Both the position numbers and the translations under genes were made by a program. Below are positions 44,238-51,765 of a stretch of 56,565 bases of DNA, one piece after another. The notes beneath the pieces were generated by a model, which was not told the origin of the DNA, searched no databases, and was given only the letters and a program-made list of their open reading frames with translations. The number at the start of each line of letters is the position of its first letter. Position 1 is the first letter of the stretch. Source of the DNA: Methanobacteriota archaeon (GTDB lineage Archaea; Halobacteriota; Methanomicrobia; Methanomicrobiales; Methanoculleaceae); the NCBI GenBank assembly GCA_016841955.1, contig JAENYE010000002.1:108779-165343 (forward strand), given 5' to 3'.

Positions 44238-44611
44238 ACATATCGCCTGCTGGCGTGCCCACGCCGCGGGTTCCCGATGCAATCGGGGAACGCTTCGAGG
44301 GCGGGTGGGACGTCGTGCCTTTATGTGGATGTTGATTGCCGAATGTGCCCGGGTTATGTGACCGAACTGAAAGCGGCCATTTAATAGCCACCCCAATTCT
44401 TCGATTTCCTGACGCCATAGAGCAATACAAGACAAATATGCGCGCGGATCAGTAGTTATAGTTTCGCTCCGGGTGGATGGAAGCGGGCGGGCGGCTGCCC
44501 TGTTCCGGCGGCTACGCCCTCAGCCGGGTTCGCGGCAGGTCGGCAGGGCGCTGCCTCATGCCGAACCGGTGAAAACCGCGCCGCTGGATCCCGATAGAAA
44601 AAAAGGTGAGA
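44238..44611. other. Gene-free region between the MATE and ATP-cone genes
   Basis: Contains the probable MATE promoter (GGCTATTAAATGG on the minus strand near 44385-44398). The remainder holds no open frame with coding character. Confidence 0.4.
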
Positions 44612-44893
44612 TCAGCGGGCGGGCAGCCCCACGGCCGCCTCCGCCCCGCGTTTCTTCACGGCACGGTCGTACATGAGCCAGTTCTCCTCCCACTCCGGGT
44701 TCCGGTCGCGGAGCTGCTCGAGCACCCGTCGCCGGATCTCACCGGAGGGCATCCCATCGTAGGCGACCCGTTCGATGGCTTCCCCTATCGCCCTGGCCTC
44801 TTGGGGCGGCGCTCCCGATTTAAGCGCACTCACGGTCACCTTCTCCCGCATGAACGGCTCTCTTCTACCGTCAAGTTTGACCACATCGACCAA
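44612..44893 (-). CDS. Standalone ATP-cone domain protein
   Basis: About 93 residues forming little more than an ATP-cone: VVKLDGRREPFMREKV, then VSALKSGAPPQEARAIGEAIERV, then RVLEQLRDRNPEWEENW. ATP-cones sense ATP/dATP in ribonucleotide reductase and NrdR; here no enzyme or zinc ribbon is attached. GAGGTGAT four bases before TTG 44893 decides that start; the frame could also open at GTG 44920 or GTG 44884. The gene for geranylgeranyl reductase is next upstream on the same strand. Confidence 0.8.
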   Translation of the reverse strand: MVDVVKLDGRREPFMREKVTVSALKSGAPPQEARAIGEAIERVAYDGMPSGEIRRRVLEQLRDRNPEWEENWLMYDRAVKKRGAEAAVGLPAR

Positions 44894-45000
44894 TTCAATC
44901 ACCTCTGGGTGGTGTGACACCGGGCTCGCCCGGAGGAAATAATGATTTCGGTTCTCATCCCCGGTGGAGGCATGTGACCTCGAGCACAGTTCGGCATCCG

Positions 45001-46083
45001 TCAGGGTCCCCGCAGACCGCCAAAGATAATTACGTTCCCTATGCCGCGGCCACCGAGCAGGCTCATGGCCCTCTCAAGCATGAAGTCGGAGCCGAGAACC
45101 CTGTCGGCCATCTTCTTCGTTCTTGCGGCGGTGAGGAGCTCCCGGCCTACCGCCGAGCGCCACTCCCGCTCGTAGGCCCCGAGGGGCTCGCCGTGCAGCA
45201 GGTGGCGTGCCGCAGCAAGCCCGGCGAGCCTCCCGCAGATCATTGCGGTCGCAATGCCCCCTCCGTTGGAGGCGACGACGTGGCCCGCGGCGTCGCCGAC
45301 GGCGAGGACGTTCTCACGGACGGTCTCGGGGATGGGGCCGGAGACGGGCACGAACCCCGCCTGGATCTCCCGGGCGGCAAAACCGTTTTGCGAGAGGAAC
45401 GCTTTCAGGAGAACGGGAACCGGGGTGCCTTTTCCCTGTACGCCGAGCCCGACGTTTGCGCACCCCCGTTTCGGGAAGACCCATGCGTACCCTCCCGGGG
45501 CAACGCGGTTCCCGAAGACGAGCCTCAGGCGGTCGCCGAACTCCCCCTCTACCCGGCAGGTGATGGCGGGGGCGAGCACGGCGCTCCTCTCCATCCCGGC
45601 CGAGCGGCAGACGGGGGAGAGCGGGCCGTCTGCGGCGACCACGACACCGGCCTCGACATCACCCCGGGTGGTTCTGACCCGGTGGCCTTCCCGGCCGAGG
45701 AACTTCGTATCCGGTGAGAGCACGGCGCCCGCACGGACGGCTGCATCCGCGAGGTGCCGGTCGAACGCATCCCGGTCGATGGTGCAACCGGCCAGATCGA
45801 ACTCGTACTCCCGGCCGCCGGGGGAGACGGCGACGGCGCCCCGGATCCTCCGCCGGACCAGCCCGGGGTCGATGGGGAAGAGTTCGTCGAGCCCGGGGGC
45901 GTCGGGGAGCGCCTGGGCGAGCACTGCCGGCGATGCGTTGAACTCCCCGCAACAGACGGGAACGCCGATAACTTTGCGTTTGTCAATCAGAAGGACGTCG
46001 AGCCCCGACTCCGCCGCGTAGCGTGCGGCGGTGCTGCCGGCGGGGCCCGCACCGACGATGGCCACGTCGCACCGATCTAGCAT
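45001..46083 (-). CDS. Geranylgeranyl reductase family flavoprotein
   Basis: A 360-residue FAD protein. It opens with the dinucleotide motif VAIVGAGPAGSTAARYAAES, has the CCGEF substrate-side motif, the YAWVFPKRGCANVGLGV strand pair, and the FAD-ribityl GDAAGHVVASNGGGIATA. Archaeal members saturate the isoprenoid chains of archaeol precursors or of other polyprenyls. ATG 46083 puts the FAD motif at residue 8, as expected. Substrate cannot be chosen from sequence. Confidence 0.92.
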   Translation of the reverse strand: MLDRCDVAIVGAGPAGSTAARYAAESGLDVLLIDKRKVIGVPVCCGEFNASPAVLAQALPDAPGLDELFPIDPGLVRRRIRGAVAVSPGGREYEFDLAGCTIDRDAFDRHLADAAVRAGAVLSPDTKFLGREGHRVRTTRGDVEAGVVVAADGPLSPVCRSAGMERSAVLAPAITCRVEGEFGDRLRLVFGNRVAPGGYAWVFPKRGCANVGLGVQGKGTPVPVLLKAFLSQNGFAAREIQAGFVPVSGPIPETVRENVLAVGDAAGHVVASNGGGIATAMICGRLAGLAAARHLLHGEPLGAYEREWRSAVGRELLTAARTKKMADRVLGSDFMLERAMSLLGGRGIGNVIIFGGLRGP

Positions 46084-46192
46084 CAGTGCTTCCGTAAGGC
46101 AGGGGAGGGTAAAAGGGTTAGGGACACCCGGGTCTGCACGAAGAGAGGTGAGAGGGCTCACGCGAAGACCCGGTTTGGCTATGAGTAACTCC

Positions 46193-46276
46193 CCTTCGCG
46201 GCTTCGCGCTCTTCGCGTGAGGCTGTACTGTTATCCCCAGCAAGTATCTCACGCGAAGCCGCGAAGAACGCGAAAG
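46193..46276. repeat. Large imperfect inverted repeat of TTCGCG units
   Basis: Arm 1 (46194-46221) reads CTTCGCGGCTTCGCGCTC then TTCGCGTGAG; arm 2 (46248-46276) is its near reverse complement, CTCACGCGAAGCCGCGAAG then AACGCGAAAG. The arms enclose 26 bases. A further GGCTCACGCGAAGACC lies at 46156-46171. Confidence 0.6.
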
Positions 46277-46299
46277 TCGGTAGATGGGTATAGGTGACT

Positions 46300-46415
46300 C
46301 TCCTTCGCACCTTCGGTGCTCAAACTCCGCTCCTCACACCTGGCGGTGCTCACGTTCGCTTTCGCTCACGCCTCGAAACCCTGCGGGTTTCTCAATCTCC
46401 GGCCCTTCGGGCCAT
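46300..46415 (-). repeat. Cluster of hairpin repeat units, related to 9946-10066
   Basis: Short perfect hairpins follow one another: GCACC-TTC-GGTGC (46307-46319), CACC/GGTG (46338-46349), GAAACCC-TGC-GGGTTTC (46375-46391), and GGCCC-TTC-GGGCC (46401-46413). Read on the minus strand the order GGCCCGAAGGGCCGGAG-TTGAG-stem-TTCGAGG matches the units at 9946 with different stem bases. No gene occupies 46084-46517. Confidence 0.6.
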
Positions 46416-46517
46416 CGCATCCTACGGACAGTCGTTCTCCGGAACGTCGCTCTTCGCAGCTTTGCGTGAAACCATCTACGACTGAGGAATTTCCCGGGCT
46501 AAAGCTCGTGAAAGCTG

Positions 46518-46760
46518 TCAAACCCCCCGCTTCCGCAGCCGCTCGATCCTCTCCGCCACCCGCTGCCTCGCCTCCGCCGTAGCCGCGACGTCCCGGCGGA
46601 TCGCGATCTCCAGGATATCGCCCTCCCGGGCATCCGGGGGGAGGAGGGAACGTGGGAGCGTAAAGCGGACCGACTCGTCCTCGCGGAGGAGGAGGACGGC
46701 GAGACCCTCCTCAACCCGGTCGAGGCTGGCGAGGAACGTTGATCCGGCCTGCATGATCAT
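46518..46760 (-). CDS. DUF3006-type small protein
   Basis: An 80-residue protein with a beta-rich first half (FLASLDRVEEGLAVLLL, VRFTLPRSLLPPDAREGDIL) and a charged C-terminal helix. This fits DUF3006, whose genes often neighbour ComEC-like metallo-beta-lactamase proteins. Here the two genes overlap by four bases (ATGA), which supports both calls and a joint role. Confidence 0.78.
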   Translation of the reverse strand: MIMQAGSTFLASLDRVEEGLAVLLLREDESVRFTLPRSLLPPDAREGDILEIAIRRDVAATAEARQRVAERIERLRKRGV

Positions 46761-47974
46761 CGCTCCAGGGTGCTGACGACCGTGCCGTTCGCGTCGGCGA
46801 GCGTGGCGAGGTCGCCGTCGTTGTTCCAGACCGGGGCCTCCCGGCCCCAGTAGAGGTCGGTAGCGGTATCGTTGCCCACCCCGGAGTGGACGGTGACGTC
46901 TGTGCCCGGATCAAGGGTGAAGAGCGGGAAGGTGTAGGTGTTCCGCGTCCCCTCGTCGGTGACCGTCCAGCCGGTGAGGTTGACCGCTGTCGCCTCCGCA
47001 TTCGTGACGGCGATCCGCTCGTCCTGGAGGTCGAGGCCGGCGATGTATACGCCGGAAGAGGGAGTGGTCGTGGCTGCCGTCGGGGTCGTGGTCGGTTTCC
47101 CGGCCGTCACGGTAAGCGCCCGGCCGTCGGTGGCTATGATGACGGTCCCGTCGCTATCGGTCCGGTAGATCTGCGAGCCGGTTGCCTCGAGGCGATCGAG
47201 CGCCTCCTCGTGGGGGTGGCCGTAGTCGTTCCCTTCGCCGACCGGGATGACGCTGATCGCAGGGCTGACCGCGGCCAGGAATTCGGCCGAGGATGCGTAC
47301 CGGCTCGCGTGGTGGCCGACCTTCAGGACATCGGCGTCGAGGTCGAGGCCGGCCTCTGCCATACTCTCCTCGGCCGAATTCCCGGCATCGCCCATGAAGA
47401 GGTATGAGATGCCTCCATACGTCATCTTCAGGACGACTGAGTCCTCGTTTGCGTCACCGAGCGGCTGCGGGGTCGGGTTCAGGATCAGTATCTCGAGGTC
47501 GGGATCGAGGGCAATCGCCTGCCCGCGCTCCGCCGCCGTGTACGGTATCCCCAGTTCCTCGACCAGGGCGAGCAGGTCCTCATAGGTCGCGGTAGGGTGG
47601 GGCTGCGCGGCATCGACGAACCTGCCGACCGGGTAGGCGGAGATGACGTCGGAAAGGCCGCCGATGTGATCGGAGTGCGCGTGGGTTGCCACGACCACGT
47701 CGAGTCTCTCGACGTTCCTCTCCTCGAGGTACGCGATGACGCGCTCACCCGTCCCTCGCTCGCCGGCGTCGATGAGCATGGTCTTATCGCGGAACTCGAT
47801 CAGGATTGAATCGCCCTGCCCGACGTCGATGAAGTGGACGACGAGGTCTCCGGAAAGACCGGAGGCGATCTCCGGCTGCCCGGTGGGGGCAGAACAGCCT
47901 GCACTGATGATGCAGGCAATGGTGCACGCACAGAGTGCAATGCAGATCAGGTACCGTGCAGGTATGGACGACAT
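46757..47974 (-). CDS. ComEC-like metallo-beta-lactamase lipoprotein with lamin-tail domain
   Basis: A 405-residue exported protein. The signal peptide ends in a lipobox ISAGCS (Cys27). Residues about 43-285 are a metallo-beta-lactamase domain with VHFIDVGQGDSILIEF, the metal motif H98-x-H100-x-D102-H103 and VGHHASRYAS, as in the ComEC C-terminal nuclease. A Thr-rich linker leads to a lamin-tail (LTD) domain (about 295-400, with NLTGWTVTDEG). It may be an extracellular nuclease or phosphodiesterase. ACTTATAGC at 48003-48011 predicts a leader of only a few bases. Confidence 0.92.
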   Translation of the reverse strand: MSSIPARYLICIALCACTIACIISAGCSAPTGQPEIASGLSGDLVVHFIDVGQGDSILIEFRDKTMLIDAGERGTGERVIAYLEERNVERLDVVVATHAHSDHIGGLSDVISAYPVGRFVDAAQPHPTATYEDLLALVEELGIPYTAAERGQAIALDPDLEILILNPTPQPLGDANEDSVVLKMTYGGISYLFMGDAGNSAEESMAEAGLDLDADVLKVGHHASRYASSAEFLAAVSPAISVIPVGEGNDYGHPHEEALDRLEATGSQIYRTDSDGTVIIATDGRALTVTAGKPTTTPTAATTTPSSGVYIAGLDLQDERIAVTNAEATAVNLTGWTVTDEGTRNTYTFPLFTLDPGTDVTVHSGVGNDTATDLYWGREAPVWNNDGDLATLADANGTVVSTLER

Positions 47975-48182
47975 GCTGTCTCTACACAGTATCGGGCGCC
48001 CGGCTATAAGTGTGCTGAGGTCGGGCAGGAAGGTTAATCCCGGTGTATCCCTACCGGATTGAGAGATCCTGCTTTGGGCGTGCAGCCGACCGTCGATAAG
48101 AGCAAGAGCTCCCGGGCAGAAGGGTTGTGCAGGAATAGAAAAGGTGATATGCATCGACCGGCACCTCTTAACAGTTAGAACG

Positions 48183-49013
48183 ATGAAAGAAGTATCCCCT
48201 CTGGAGATCTACAGCAAGTACCACGACGACGTTCAGGCGATCTTCCGGTCGAGACTGCTAACGCAGGTACTGATTGCCCTCGGAAGCGGCAGCAAATCCC
48301 TCTCGACCCTTCGCGATATCACAGGGAGTTCTTCGCAGGCGCTCATCCCGAAGATCCGGTATCTCGAGGGCCTGCATTACGTCGAATCGGTGAAGGGAGA
48401 CTACGCGCTCACCCCTATCGGAAGAATCATCGAGCCGGAGATCGAGCGGCTGGTCATGGTGATGGGGGTGCTCCGGCACCACCGGGACTTCTGGATCGAA
48501 CACGACATCGAGGGTATACCACCCGAATTACTGAGAGAGATACAGCATCTGTATAATTCAGAGGTGGTAAAGGATGTTGAAGAGAACATCTTCGTCGTGT
48601 ATGCAGCCTTTCTGACTATACTCAGTGAAGCATCATGGATTCACGGCGTGTCATCAATTATGAGCCAGGTCCTTGCAAACGCGATTAAAGAGGCAGTTCA
48701 GGACGGCAAGCCGGTTGAACTCGTCATCTCCCAGAAGCTCGCTCAGACATTGATCACCGAGCCGTATGATGCAGTGCTGGGATCTCTGAAAGAGTATACC
48801 AATTTCAGTATATATATCTCCTCCTCGCCAGTCAAATTGGGAATGACAGTGACCGACAGATACCTGTCATTAGGCCTATACAGGCATGATACCGGCACCT
48901 ACGACGCTGCTACGGATCTCATCAGCACCAATGCAACGGCAGTTGCCTGGGGCGAGCGGCTGTTTCAATACTATAAAGCGGGCTCCAGATTACTGCAGCT
49001 TCCTCCGGAATAA
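48183..49013 (+). CDS. HTH transcriptional regulator, FilR1 (DUF1724) type
   Basis: A 276-residue methanogen regulator: an N-terminal winged-helix domain (about 15-85, with STLRDITGSSSQALIPKIRYL as recognition region) and a C-terminal ligand domain of the FilR1/DUF1724 type (about 135-265). It is divergent from the metallo-beta-lactamase lipoprotein gene and just upstream of two transcription units with a shared palindrome. A GTG at 48144 in frame is an alternative start. A nine-codon frame at 48150 with GGTGAT before it may be a leader peptide, but is probably chance. Confidence 0.88.
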   Translation: MKEVSPLEIYSKYHDDVQAIFRSRLLTQVLIALGSGSKSLSTLRDITGSSSQALIPKIRYLEGLHYVESVKGDYALTPIGRIIEPEIERLVMVMGVLRHHRDFWIEHDIEGIPPELLREIQHLYNSEVVKDVEENIFVVYAAFLTILSEASWIHGVSSIMSQVLANAIKEAVQDGKPVELVISQKLAQTLITEPYDAVLGSLKEYTNFSIYISSSPVKLGMTVTDRYLSLGLYRHDTGTYDAATDLISTNATAVAWGERLFQYYKAGSRLLQLPPE

Positions 49014-49050
49014 CCTATTCTGGGTTCCAATCGTCCAATGCTCGACCAAG

Positions 49051-49243
49051 ATCCACGATACAACGATTCCTCAGGATTGGTCAGCGGATGAAACCTCCGT
49101 CGAAGTTGGGGCAATTTTATTCAAGAACCATTTGACCTGCCATAATCAAAAACCAGAACGTGGATACGGCTACTATTGGATTTTGGGTGTGTGACTGAAA
49201 GAGCTCGAACACCAAAGGGAATGAGCAGTATCTGCCAGTAAAG
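49051..49243 (+). pseudogene. Possible transposase remnant
   Basis: The frame reads IPQDWSADETSVEV and then GYGYYWILGV before a TGA at 49192-49194. The W-x-ADET block followed by an aromatic Y/W strand about 30 residues later resembles the first catalytic Asp region of IS6/IS240-like DDE transposases, and the next frame continues TERARTPKGMSS in the expected style. Everything else of an element, including ends, is absent. Weak call. Confidence 0.3.
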
Positions 49244-49314
49244 CGACTGATGTACCTCTCATGTTCACACGCTCCTGCCAGAGCACCACGTTCGGATACC
49301 GGGGCGCATCAGAC

Positions 49315-49345
49315 TGATGAATATTCATTGCCGCAATAAATGTTC
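49315..49345 (+). promoter_or_regulatory. Palindrome plus TATA promoter of the orphan UbiA gene
   Basis: ATGAATATTCAT (49317-49328) is a perfect 12-base palindrome and is followed by GCAATAAATGTT with a TATA-like AATAAATG at 49334-49341. The ATG at 49369 is about 30 bases further, so the leader is short. The same arrangement recurs at 50359. Confidence 0.6.
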
Positions 49346-49368
49346 ACCTGATCCTAGAAAACACATGC

Positions 49369-50280
49369 ATGTTCAGCTCCCCTTATCGAACCAATCTAGT
49401 TCCACCAGCCTGCCAGTTTATCGTTCATCTCATCGTGTACAGTTCCCTGTGCCTCTCAATTACAGGGGCAGCGATGGTGTACATCTCGTGTTTCCTGCAA
49501 GGTCTTCCCTTCGACCCGGTTGCCGCAGTAATACTGATGCTTATCGTATTTGCCGTCTACAACCTCAACCGCAAGACCGACGAAGACGAGGATGTCATAA
49601 ACCACACAGAACGGTATGCTTTCACGAAGAAATACGAGTCCATCCTTTTTCGTTCTGCAATCGGCGCCTACATCGTCGCCTTCTGCCTTTCCGCTCTCCA
49701 GGGATTCGACAGCTTGCTGGTAACAGCCGCTCCCCTGGTCGCCGGGATCGTCTACAGCGTACCACTGTTTCCCGCCCGGTTCGGATTTCGGCGATTAAAA
49801 GAGATCCCTATCATGAAAAGTCTTATCGTGGCGTTTTCCTGGACCGTTCCCACGGTCTTCCTGCCGATCTGCCATGCCGGCCTTCCCGCGGATGCCGCCA
49901 CAGGTATCGTCGGTATCTTCTTCTTTTTCCAAGTATTCATTAACACGGTGGTCTTCGATCTGCGTGATGTGGAAGGGGACGCTGCATCGGGGGTCAGGAC
50001 GATCCCGACGATCCTCGGCACCAAAAAGACGCTCCTCCTCCTCACGGGGATGAACATAGGCATCGGAACCGTACTGGTGCTCGCCGGCGGATCCCTGCCG
50101 GGTTTCTGTTCGGTACTGTTGCTTGTTGCGGGCATGGTCTACGCCCAGGGATACCTTCTGTGCTTCCAGCGGTTTGGGACGGAAAAACTCTTCTTCGAAC
50201 TGTTCACGGACGGAGAGTTCATCGTGCTGGCCGTAGCTATTTACCTGCTCACCCTCGCAGTGCCGTATCCCCCGATCTGA
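49369..50280 (+). CDS. UbiA-family prenyltransferase, unassigned substrate
   Basis: A 303-residue protein with eight to nine predicted helices. It has both Asp-rich motifs: NRKTDEDED, fitting N-x3-D-x3-D, at about residues 66-74, and FDLRDVEGDAA in the second half, so it should be active. It is clearly different from the archaeal lipid enzyme at 19782. Methanomicrobiales are not known to make methanophenazine, so the aromatic or other acceptor is unknown. It is preceded by a palindromic promoter shared with the next gene and by a FilR1 regulator gene. Confidence 0.88.
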   Translation: MFSSPYRTNLVPPACQFIVHLIVYSSLCLSITGAAMVYISCFLQGLPFDPVAAVILMLIVFAVYNLNRKTDEDEDVINHTERYAFTKKYESILFRSAIGAYIVAFCLSALQGFDSLLVTAAPLVAGIVYSVPLFPARFGFRRLKEIPIMKSLIVAFSWTVPTVFLPICHAGLPADAATGIVGIFFFFQVFINTVVFDLRDVEGDAASGVRTIPTILGTKKTLLLLTGMNIGIGTVLVLAGGSLPGFCSVLLLVAGMVYAQGYLLCFQRFGTEKLFFELFTDGEFIVLAVAIYLLTLAVPYPPI

Positions 50281-50358
50281 TCCGGGATGCCCTCCCGGAC
50301 CCGGGGTGCCGCCCGCACCGCTCCGGTGCTCTAACCCCCCCTGGGGTTTCATCGGCCG

Positions 50359-50388
50359 GATGAATCTTCATCGACGCAATAAATGTCT
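50359..50388 (+). promoter_or_regulatory. Palindrome plus TATA promoter of the Cys4 peptide gene
   Basis: ATGAA-TC-TTCAT (50360-50371) followed by CGACGCAATAAATGTC with TATA-like AATAAATG at 50378-50385. It agrees with the 49315 promoter at 25 of about 29 positions, including operator, spacing and TATA element, while flanking DNA differs. The ATG at 50418 lies 33 to 40 bases after the TATA element. Confidence 0.6.
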
Positions 50389-50417
50389 GGCAGCCCGGAA
50401 GCATCTAAGTGTACGAC

Positions 50418-50672
50418 ATGAGTCTGCACAACAACATCGATCCGCTGAAGAGTAATACCGACGCCCAGTATCTCCAGGCACCTGAACGGGACAGGGATAC
50501 TGTACGCGATGCCGCGGCGGCCGGGTTGACACTGGAAAGAAAGGGAAAACCGCAGCGATCCGACTGCGCTTCATGTATGTATTACGACCCCGAGCGCGCC
50601 TACTGCACCTACATCCATGCCCCCGTGGATATTCTGTTCGTCTGTCCGCAGGTCCTCGATAATCGCAGGTGA
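50418..50672 (+). CDS. Small four-cysteine protein
   Basis: An 84-residue protein. The first 48 residues are polar; the C-terminal third is a four-cysteine module C50-x2-C53-x9-C63-x12-C76 with aromatic residues between (CMYYDPERAYCTYI). This could bind zinc or a 4Fe-4S cluster. No family recognised. Its promoter copies that of the UbiA gene upstream, so the two are probably induced together. A GTG at 50409 is an alternative start. Confidence 0.65.
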   Translation: MSLHNNIDPLKSNTDAQYLQAPERDRDTVRDAAAAGLTLERKGKPQRSDCASCMYYDPERAYCTYIHAPVDILFVCPQVLDNRR

Positions 50673-50811
50673 CCCCGGGGCCTGCGCTTAAAAGAAGATA
50701 AATTTTCCAGAATATGCTCTCTGTGGCGCCCCCCGGGAGAAGTGCCGGGAGGAGGGATCGGAGATCCCCAACGTTTTTGTACCACTCCTGCCATGGCATA
50801 GCCTGATCGCC

Positions 50812-51708
50812 ATGCCAGGTGCAGACTACATCTACCCGAACGTCACGGAAGTAGCCCGGCGAGGCGGGTTTCTCGAACGCTGGCACCTCGCTGAGCCGCT
50901 CGGGTGCTCGCACATCGAGATCCCCGCCGATTTCGTCAAGAACAGAACAGAGGTGGAGCGGACCGGGCAGGAGATCGGGTCCATGCTCAATCGGTCGTCC
51001 GTCGAGCACCTTTACGAGCAGGATACGGACCTCCCGGGCTCCCTCAGGTACGTCCTGCATACCGAGCCGGCCATCCCCCGGAGGGACCGGCACGGCCGGC
51101 AGGTGAAGGCGGAGCTGCGGTGGCGCGACCCGGACTGGGTGGTCGCTTTCGGGGATATGCTCCTTGAGATCGAAGACTTCCTGGGCATTCCTCCGGGCAT
51201 CATCGAGATTCACCCCGGCGACCGGAGGAACGCCCATGCCGATATCGTCACGGCGATGCATACCCTGATCGCCGCCCACTGGAACGCTTTCGGGGTGGAA
51301 CCCCTGGTGCTGCTCGAGCACCACAAGGACCAGGGCATCTCCACGGGGAGCCAGATGCAGGAGTTCTGGACGGCGCTCAGGAAGATCCATCCCGAAATCG
51401 CCGGACTTGCCGGGATAGCGCTCGATCCCTGGCTCCTCCACGCCGCCACGAAAGAGGAGTTCCCCGGATCGCTCGGCGAGATCCCGCTCGATGCCCTGCG
51501 GGCCTTTCACATCCACAACGATCTCAACCCGCCGTCGGTGACCGACGAGGTGCCCTGGTCACGGGTCTTTGAGGTGATCGCCAGCCTTCCGGGAAAGCCC
51601 CTCATCAAACCCGTGGTCTACCAGAAGAGCAGGGTTCCCAGGGCGATTGCCTTCTGCGAAGAGATGCTCGCCGCGCCGCGGGTGGCGTACGCAGGGCCGC
51701 CGGCGTGA
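50812..51708 (+). CDS. Predicted TIM-barrel protein (xylose isomerase-like), function unknown
   Basis: A 298-residue soluble protein with alternating strand-helix units and conserved-looking polar strand ends: GCSHIEIPADFV, GIIEIHPGD, PLVLLEHHKDQG, LAGIALDPWLLH and AFHIHNDL. The E, H and D residues at strand ends are what sugar isomerase/AP-endonuclease barrels use to bind metal. No signal peptide. GATAAATTTT at about 50697-50706 may be the promoter. Fold is inference; substrate unknown. Confidence 0.6.
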   Translation: MPGADYIYPNVTEVARRGGFLERWHLAEPLGCSHIEIPADFVKNRTEVERTGQEIGSMLNRSSVEHLYEQDTDLPGSLRYVLHTEPAIPRRDRHGRQVKAELRWRDPDWVVAFGDMLLEIEDFLGIPPGIIEIHPGDRRNAHADIVTAMHTLIAAHWNAFGVEPLVLLEHHKDQGISTGSQMQEFWTALRKIHPEIAGLAGIALDPWLLHAATKEEFPGSLGEIPLDALRAFHIHNDLNPPSVTDEVPWSRVFEVIASLPGKPLIKPVVYQKSRVPRAIAFCEEMLAAPRVAYAGPPA

Positions 51709-51765
51709 TGAGTCGGGCCGGATCCTCGCCAACATTCATAACCCTGAAACGCCAGAGGGTGCCGC

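Noticed and set aside
46193-46415. CRISPR-like regular repeats
   Set aside because: Units are hairpins of changing sequence without constant repeats or unique spacers, and no cas gene is near.
48150-48179. Nine-codon frame with a good GGTGAT site before the FilR1 regulator
   Set aside because: Could be a leader peptide, but it has no amino-acid bias suggesting attenuation and such short frames arise by chance.
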